From assembly GCA_039111635.1 (NCBI GenBank), contig JBCAQO010000001.1, forward strand, positions 1,736,001 through 1,800,000: a stretch of DNA of 64,000 nucleotides. The letters run 5' to 3'. Both the position numbers and the translations under genes were made by a program. A model generated the notes under the pieces. It saw only the letters and a list, made by a program, of their open reading frames with translations, searched no databases and was not told the origin of the DNA. This document shows, in pieces, positions 58,118 through 64,000 of this stretch (within the stretch, counting starts at the first letter, position 1; every line of letters starts with the position of its first letter). This stretch comes from Heterobasidion occidentale (Eukaryota > Basidiomycota > Agaricomycetes > Russulales > Bondarzewiaceae).

Positions 58118-58438
58118 CTAGGGAATGTAGGTCAACATCACGGCACCAAGAGCTAGGACGAGCCAAAGCACGAATAGGTTGAGATGTCCGAGATAAACAG
58201 AGATCTTGCAAGCGGGACAGGTACATGTGTCTTCGGGGACAATGACGTCCATCGTCCCGAAGTGACAGCACGCTGAATGTACGAACGGGCCTGTCATGGT
58301 GTAACCCGCTGGATAGGTCCCGACACTACCGGCCTTCGCTCCGAGCGTGCTAATGGGGTGAGCTGAGGATCCCCTTGCAAATGGGCCGGAATGTTCTTCG
58401 GAGACTGCTTTCCCATACAGAACGACGGTCTAAGTCTT
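58118..58438 (-). CDS. Small Cys-containing protein with C-terminal membrane helix, unknown; partial
   Basis: Not recognised. An exon entered through an acceptor at about 58438 reads TVVLYGKAVSEEHSGPFARG, GTYPAGYTMTGPFVHSACCHFG and then VPEDTCTCPACK (a CxCxxC pattern). A strongly hydrophobic end, LNLFVLWLVLALGAVMLTYIP, stops at 58118. The N-terminal exon upstream is not resolved (a small frame from an ATG at 58524 is one candidate). The combination of a Cys cluster and a tail anchor of about 20 residues suggests a small membrane-attached metal- or disulfide-bearing protein. That is inference. It lies downstream of the TXNDC17-like thioredoxin on the same strand. Confidence 0.4.
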
Positions 58439-58657
58439 GACGCAAGGTTTGATGTTGCAGAGAAAGATAGCCCAAAATATCGATGCCATAATGGGTTTGT
58501 AATCACAGCATAGGAGCAGGCCATGCAGGCGTGAAGCTATGTCATGGACGGGAAAATATGCAAGCCGACGGACGAGTGGATGGACAATACTGAGTTCCAG
58601 TTGGGTCGTGATCTTCGCATCGGAGAGCGATAGTGCCGGGGTCCCATCCCAAGAATA

Positions 58658-59227
58658 TCACTTTACGAACGAGGCCAACTGACTCACAATGTCGCCCTCG
58701 ACAAGCCGTGCATCCTCGGTAGCCTTGAAACATGGTCGGCATGGGGGTGATCAGTCACTAGCCGCCCCATCCGCAAAAGGTAGTGGATCATACGTCTTTG
58801 ACCCTGACAATGGTGGGGATCGCCCGGATATGCCAGGGTGCGTCGCGGAAAAGATTAGAGGCCGCTTTCCATCTGGTGAAAAGGACACTGCATGAGCGCG
58901 ATGCTGTCCAATTGTTCTGCAGGGTCGTGAATCAAATTCTCAAGTGCACATACTCGGGCTTTTGTCCAACGTAGACGATCAGTGCTGGTGGAGCATCAGC
59001 GCCCGCGAAGGTGCGCTCGACAGTGTCTTCGACATCCCGGCAGTCCTGGAGCACGCCAGTGAGCACATGCAACCGCGTTCAAAATCTCCAGAGGCCCTGC
59101 ATCGGCTACTTACAGGACACCACATTTTTCCCTCCCGGTCCCGAGACGCATAGAAAATGACGAATTTTTCTTGGACGTCCTTCCAAGACGAAAATTCTAA
59201 TGGATTGGAGGCAGTGTAGAGAGGCAT
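58658..59227 (-). CDS. Thioredoxin-like protein, TXNDC17 (DUF953) family
   Basis: Small cytosolic thioredoxin-fold oxidoreductase. Start at 59227: PLEFSSWKDVQEKFVIFYAS, DREGKMWCP then, across an intron, DCRDVEDTVERTFAGADAPP. The junction forms the family active site WCPDC. Further exons give ALIVYVGQKPEYVHL, NLFRDAPWHIRAIPTIVRVKD with the cis-Pro (PTIV), and ATEDARLVEGDIVSQLASFV, stop at 58658. The GTGAGT inside the last exon could be read as a donor, but the through-reading gives the expected helix and length (about 135-145 residues), so it is kept. Human TXNDC17 reduces dynein light chain LC8 and other targets. The fungal substrate is unknown. Confidence 0.8.
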
Positions 59228-59921
59228 GCCTGCAACAATGTCGAGATTGATGCCGAGGCCCGAAAGGCGATTGCTGTGTAGAGGACGGCTGATGTGCCAC
59301 AGGCGATCACCATTTGGAAAGGTGAGTCACTCGTGAAAATCCGGAGGCGTTGTCGGATAGTGCAGGAGCCGATGTTTCAAGAACATGTATTGCGGAGAAA
59401 TTTCGGACAGAACATACCGTACCCGATTCTGCTTGTTCCGTAGAACTTTACTCAAATTCGTGCGTAGAACTTGCCATGGATTCAAGACTGCATTGTTGAC
59501 AAGCCTGAGTACCAGCCTGCCTCCTTCCACAACTCCCAAACCCAAAATTAAGCACAACACAATGACGGGGCGGTTAGATGAGAGCAAGAGGAAAAGGGTA
59601 ACGATGTGTGTGCGATGAATCATGTACGCCCCGGGAGCAGAATATAAAAGAAAGAATAAGTGTCCGAGAAAAGAGACGAAAAAAGTGTGTTGAAAGGACT
59701 ACAATGCGCGACAACACATTAAGGCACCAGCATGTGCGCTATTCAAGAAACCAGATATGAAGTCAACGACGGATAAGATGTCCATAATGCCGTCCGTTCC
59801 TGTCTACCCACGACCGACCCCAAAAGCGGGATGCAGTCCAGCCGCGAACGGCCAAAAGCATGTACTACTGAAAAGTCCATCAGGAAAGGGAACGTGTCAA
59901 TCACGAAGATGAGTGGGTTGA
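59228..59921. other. Intergenic between the repeat protein end and the thioredoxin-like start
   Basis: 694 bp. A 98-codon minus-strand frame (59327-59623) begins with a hydrophobic stretch (THIVTLFLLLSS...IVLCLILGLGVV) but has no further support. Mostly promoter of the thioredoxin-like gene and 3' region of the repeat protein. Confidence 0.35.
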
Positions 59922-61911
59922 TCAGCAAGAACCGCCACTGCAGCTGGAGGACGATTTCGAGGAATCGCAAGAGCTACCGCTGCAGCTGGAGGACGATTGC
60001 GAAGAACCACAGGAGCTACCGCTGCAGCTGGAGGACGATTGCGAAGAACCACAGGAGCTACCGCTGCAGCTAGAGGATGACTTGGACGTGTCGCAAGAAC
60101 TACCGCTGCAGCTGGACGACGACGACGACGAAGAGCCGCAGGAGCTACCACTGCAGCTGGACGACTTGGACGAGTCGCAAGAACTACCACTGCAGCTCGA
60201 TGTCTGCTTCGACATAGCGGCGGTAGAGGTGGCCGACATGTACGTGTTGTACGTGTTGCTGTTGCCATACATCATGCCCCATTGCGATTTGCACTAAGCA
60301 CGAAACCGTCAACATCGTTCTGCACGATCCCGCCCTCAAAGACATACCTTGCCGAGACAGTCAGAAAGGTCGGTCTGAATGACGGTCTGGGTCGCGGTGG
60401 CGGTCTCCGTCGCGGTATCGGTCTTGGTAGCAGTAGCGGTAATTGTCGCGGTCTGGAACTCGGTCATCTTATCCACGACCGTTTTCGTGTTGGTTTCCAA
60501 GACGGTCTTTGTCTGGAGACGGAAGGTGGATCAGTGACAGTAGAAATTCTTTGCGGTAAATCCACTCACGTTGTCAATGACCTTGGTGCTGACCCAAACG
60601 GACGTGAACGTGGTTGGCTTTACGATGGTAGACACATAGACGGATGTGACAACGTCAGTCTTAGTGGCAGTCTCCGTCTTGGTGGCCGTGGAGAGGATGG
60701 TCATCTTGTCAGTGACCGTCGACGTCTGGGTTTCCTCAATTGTCTTCGTCTGTATCGCGCGAGCGGTCAATTTCAGACGAAGACCGGGTTCGAAGGATAT
60801 ACAAGCTCACGTTGTCGATAACCTTTGTGCTAACCCAAACGCTGACATAGGTGGTCGGGACGGTGACAGTCTTGACATCGGTCTTCGTCACGAAGTCCGT
60901 CTCAGTCTGCTTGACAGTTTGCGTCGCGGTGTTGGTCTTGGTGGCCGTCTGCGTGTAGATGTTGACCTGTGTCTTCGTCTCCGTGGCGGTGAGCGTGTGC
61001 TCGACCGTGCTGGTCTTGTCGATGATCTCGGTCGAGACCCAGACACGAGTGGTGGGGACGAGCTGAGTGGACGTGACGACCTCCGTCTTGGTCTCGAAGT
61101 CGGTCATGACCTTAGTCATGGTCTCCGTCATCGTGATGGTGGTGGGGACGGTCTTTGTCTGTTCGATCATCAGATCCGCCCGCGCGCGTTCCTAGCAAGG
61201 ATCAAACGCACCTCAGTCATCGTCTTAGTCTGCGTCATCGTGTCCGTCATCGTCACGGTCATCGTCTGCTTCTCCGTTTTTGTCTGAACTTCAGTCATGG
61301 TCACGGTCTGAGTGTTGCAGTAGCCCTTGCTGTTTTGATTGGGAAAGCGATGAGATATCAGCCAATCAGAACCATCAAATGATGACACGTACTTGTTGAT
61401 GATGATGGTCTCGTAGCACCCCTGCGTTTGATACTGCGGGGCAGTCGTGAACGAGGGGTCGATGATTGGACGAGAGCCGACGCACCCATGACATTTGCGA
61501 GCAGTACCCGTTTGACTGCTTTTGATAGCCATACCCACAGTTCATGCTGCTGTAACCGCCAGACATGAACGAGGAGTAATACGACGAGTCGTACGTCATT
61601 TGGGGAGGCTGCGTGTACACCGAGGGGGCCGACGAGTAGGTGTTGGAGCCCTGGGTGTACTGCGCCGCGGGGGACGACGAGGCAGATGCCTGCGAGTCGC
61701 AAGAACCACCATTTGATCCACACGAACTGCCAGACGAACTCGAGCCGGAGTTGTTGTTCGACGGGCCGGCGGATGCGGTGGGGGCAGCAGAAGATGCGGC
61801 AACGGATGAGCCCGCCGATGGAGAGGCCCCGATCTGGACCATGGAGACGCCATTCACTACCTGGGCAGCCGCCGCGCTGATAAGGGAAAGACCAAAAACA
61901 ATTGACTTCAT
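59922..61911 (-). CDS. Secreted Thr-rich repeat protein with C-terminal SCSGSSC repeats, putative cell-wall protein
   Basis: Not a named family. Start at 61911 with a signal peptide (MKSIVFGLSLISAAAAQ). A Ser/Ala-rich, probably O-glycosylated region follows, then a Tyr-rich Cys-containing module (SFMSGGYSSMNCGYGYQKQS, GYCSQMSWYQTQGCYET). About 300 residues made of TKT/TET/TVT dipeptide-like repeats (TVTMTEVQTKTEKQTMTVTM) carry three copies of a VWVST(K/E)(V/I)IDN module. Then DLSDCLGKCKSQWG and a tail of seven SCSG(S/G)SC units ending at the stop. All introns are short, in phase, and several fall at equivalent positions in the repeated modules. No GPI signal or internal membrane helix. Intact. 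Wall or matrix location and an adhesive or cross-linking role are inferred from composition. The paired Cys could form disulfides or bind metal. Confidence 0.75.
59929..60198. repeat. Tandem ~42-bp repeats coding SCSGSSC units
   Basis: Six full units and a partial one: 59929-59970, 59971-60012, 60013-60054, 60055-60096 (each 42 bp), 60097-60141 (45 bp), 60142-60180 (39 bp) and a partial from 60181. Units 2 and 3 are identical. The core CTGCAGCT is shared by all. Length changes are multiples of three, so the frame is kept. On the minus strand they encode SCSGSSC plus a linker (GSSQSSS, DSSKSSS, DTSKSSS). Confidence 0.92.
60484..61190 (-). repeat. Duplicated Thr-rich modules with equivalent introns
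   Basis: Three modules within the wall-protein gene share the ending VWVST(K/E)(V/I)IDN. In two (exon ends near 60566 and 60809) the IDN is directly followed by a GTGAG donor, and the next exon starts ACNAAGAC (TKT). The DNA around both junctions is clearly similar, indicating duplication of an exon together with its splice sites. Confidence 0.65.
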
Positions 61912-62551
61912 GATGTAAAGAAGGTGGGGGACTTGAACAGTCAAAGAACGAAAGCTGGTGCGTTAAGCGAAGACGAAAGGTAGGAGGTGAGAAGACAAAT
62001 GAGGGTAGCGGTCTACGCTGGGCGGATACTGTCTAGCAGTAGCTTTGGCGGGTGCGGGAAGCTTGGCTAGAGGCAAGCGCTCTGAGGACGGGGGACGGCG
62101 GGGGGACGATGAGCGACGTTGGGCGGGGACAAATGTGACAGAAAACGTACCGCTGAAGGAAAGAAAAGGGAGGGAAAAGAAAGCGAAGAAAGCGAAGAAG
62201 GAGGGGGCGCGGATTGGACTGGAATGCGCAGGCCTTTTGAAGAAGGCTCCCAGGGCTGATCTCAGCGTGAGCCAGTCACATCAATTTTCACAGGGGTCAT
62301 CTCGGGCTAGTGATGGGTTTCCCTAGAGACCACACCGTTCCACCCTGCTTCGCATTGGACGCTGCTTGCCTTGCCCATTGGTCTGCGGTCCCCGGCGCCG
62401 TTGCCGCGTACGAGACCGAGTCCTCATTGGCCCTTATCAGCGCACTCTCGACCACAGTCCATGCCAAGACTTCCGATATCTCAAATAACCTCCAATAAAA
62501 TCTACCAACAACTCCCTCACTCCGGACACGGTCCCTTCCATTCTACTGATA
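61912..62551. promoter_or_regulatory. Upstream region of the wall-protein gene
   Basis: 640 bp between the carrier stop and the wall-protein start. A purine-rich GAAGAAAGCGAAGAAGG tract lies near 62178-62200. It should contain the promoter of the wall-protein gene. No clear TATA box identified. Confidence 0.35.
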
Positions 62552-64000
62552 CTAACCCATCGATCCTCCCGGCGACCGCCGTCCGAAGTCGCCGTGGACG
62601 TCCAACAGGATCTTCAACGCGTTGCGCGCCCGCGTCTTCGCGATCTCCTCTGGCCGCGAGGTCAGCGCAGTCTCTACTTCTCTCGGCTGCTCTTTCCACG
62701 GGTACTAGGCGCAGAACAACGTCCATCAGTCATGGGTCCCAACCATCTCTCGAAGTAATTAACACTCACTGGCAGTAGCTGTTGTTCACAGGCGCCCGCG
62801 CGATGCGCAATGTCGATGCGAGATCAGCCATCGCAATAGGTCCATCAATAAGAACGCGGCGGTCCACACGCACCTTATGCAAATACTCGTACGCGACAAG
62901 CGTGAACCCGAATTGGGGGCTGCTTCGGATGACGCGTGCAGGTCCGCCCTTGTATAGTGCCCGGAACCCCTCCTCCCGGTCTACAGGGGCGCAGCCCGAT
63001 ATCAGGCAACTATCAAATGTATAAAAGCTCGCCGCAACAACTCACAGATCTTGACAAATGCGTCCGTCAATCCCTTGTAGTGCGTCTGACCCTTCCGCGC
63101 CTCCACCTGCAAACGCGTCTTCACCACGTCTGTCATGTTACCGATCAGTCTCCACGCCCATGGTCCCACGACCTGCAGACTCTCGTACCTGCAGGTGTCG
63201 TCAAGTATGCCGCAGGCATGCCCCTTTCCGTTCGCATCCGCCATCAGTCCCATCAGCAATGTCAGTGGAGCGCGTGGAAGCGATGCCGATGTTATACTCA
63301 CGCGATCGCGGCTGCCGACAAAGTCTCCATAAACGACAGATGTTTTCCGTGATAGCCTTCATGGAATACGTCTTTCTTCAGATGCCAATAGGCAGGGAAG
63401 TAAATCGCCGAGAACGGAATGTCGCGGAGCAGGCAAGCGCTAGCACCCTTGTACAAGCCGACGAGGCCAAGCTGGCGCACGATATGCACCGCACCCTTGG
63501 CGACGGCACCCTCTGCCTTGGCCGCCTCGCCTTGAATCTGAAGCCTGATTTTGCTAGCGAGGGTTGTCAATTCGCGGAACTCAAAAGATCGATCGTGGAC
63601 TATCTTACACGATCTCAAGTGGGTTCGTAAAGACCTGTTCGGTGTCAGCACATCTCTCGGTTAGCGGAAGCAAAACAAAACTCACCACTTGGCAGCCTCC
63701 AGCAGTCCCGCCTGCAAGAAGCTCCCACGGAAGGGAGATTCTTCCAGTCTCAGGGTCCATGGCACGGCCACGTATCAAATCATTGACAGTAAGCTTGATG
63801 GCTTTCTCTGGGGCGACACCCTAAAAGGACCAGATTGAGCCTAACTTTACGACGACGTCGTAATTGATCCCTCACAATGAGCTGAGGTCCCAAACCCCGG
63901 TAGAACCCTAGGAATCCTTCATTATGGAAGACTTTGCGGACACAATCCAAACTGTTTTTGTACAAAAGTTGGCCAACGACAGTACTCCGTTGGTTTTGCA
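62552..64000 (-). CDS. AGC1: Mitochondrial aspartate/glutamate carrier (Agc1/Aralar type), N-terminus outside the window
   Basis: SLC25-family inner-membrane carrier exchanging glutamate for aspartate in the malate-aspartate shuttle. The window holds the C-terminal carrier part, entering at the right edge as [20 protein letters not shown]. It continues with [53 protein letters not shown] with the PX(D/E)XX(K/R) signature (PLEIVK), [34 protein letters not shown] (third signature PADVVK) and [20 protein letters not shown]. After two introns come [14 protein letters not shown] and [20 protein letters not shown], stop at 62552. The extended C-terminal tail is typical of fungal Agc1. Introns canonical, no frame break seen. 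The 5' part, including any EF-hand domain, is missing. Confidence 0.9.

Noticed and set aside
59929..60198. CRISPR-like array
   Set aside because: The units are contiguous with no unique spacers and encode a periodic Ser/Cys protein in a eukaryotic gene.

Overview
The window is nuclear DNA of a filamentous basidiomycete, most likely an Agaricomycete. Genes are broken by many short GT-AG introns (about 45-75 nt). Both strands are densely used with short intergenic spaces. The gene set is fungal: Tea1-type kelch protein, SLD2, RRP5, FHS sugar permease, a basidiomycete-style F-box/leucine-rich protein, T1-family secreted RNase and the Agc1 carrier. I see no transposon, tRNA, rRNA or CRISPR array.

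Layout, left to right. 0-2.9 kb: Ser-rich disordered protein (-), probably running off the left edge. 4.6-6.9 kb: L-fucose/hexose permease-like MFS transporter (+). 7.3-9.1 kb: membrane protein with the architecture and catalytic residues of bacterial apolipoprotein N-acyltransferase (-). 9.7-18.5 kb: two related peroxisomal-type acyl/aryl-CoA ligases (+), with MED7 and a BCL7-like protein between them. 18.7-26.6 kb: mitochondrial ribosomal protein mS23 (+), proteasome lid subunit RPN5 (-), F-box/LRR-like gene (-), replication factor SLD2 (-). 27-29.7 kb: Pro/Ser-rich protein (+). 30.5-31.1 kb: secreted guanyl-specific RNase (+). 31.6-37.9 kb: divergent SF3A2 (-) and RRP5 (+). 38.2-43.5 kb: Tea1-like kelch/coiled-coil protein (-). 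44.1-48.9 kb: small unknown ORF (-), Tgl2-like lipase (+), NIPSNAP protein (-). 49.2-53.9 kb: glycosyltransferase-like protein (-), then MoaA and MoaC (+) separated by only 12 nt. 54.9-56.2 kb: GNAT acetyltransferase (-). 58.1-59.2 kb: small Cys/membrane protein and a TXNDC17-like thioredoxin (both -). 59.9-61.9 kb: secreted Thr-rich repeat protein with SCSGSSC tail repeats (-). 62.5-64 kb: mitochondrial aspartate/glutamate carrier (-), cut by the right edge.

Two features colour the whole window. First, many conserved single-copy genes (RRP5, RPN5, SF3A2, MED7, SLD2, the Lnt-like gene, the second CoA ligase, Tea1) can only be read by changing frame at single-nucleotide positions, mostly in short homopolymer runs. 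This looks like uncorrected indel error in the assembly rather than biology, so several spans below are given across such breaks. Second, a block from about 36.6 to 48.8 kb is strikingly GC-rich, starting in the middle of RRP5.

The genes are mainly housekeeping functions (rRNA processing, splicing, replication, proteasome, Mediator, mitochondrial translation, Moco synthesis). They are interspersed with secreted or membrane functions (RNase, repeat-rich wall protein, glycosyltransferase, transporter). There is no obvious secondary-metabolite cluster. The most unusual items are the Lnt-like enzyme, the MoaA-MoaC pair and the SCSGSSC repeat protein.
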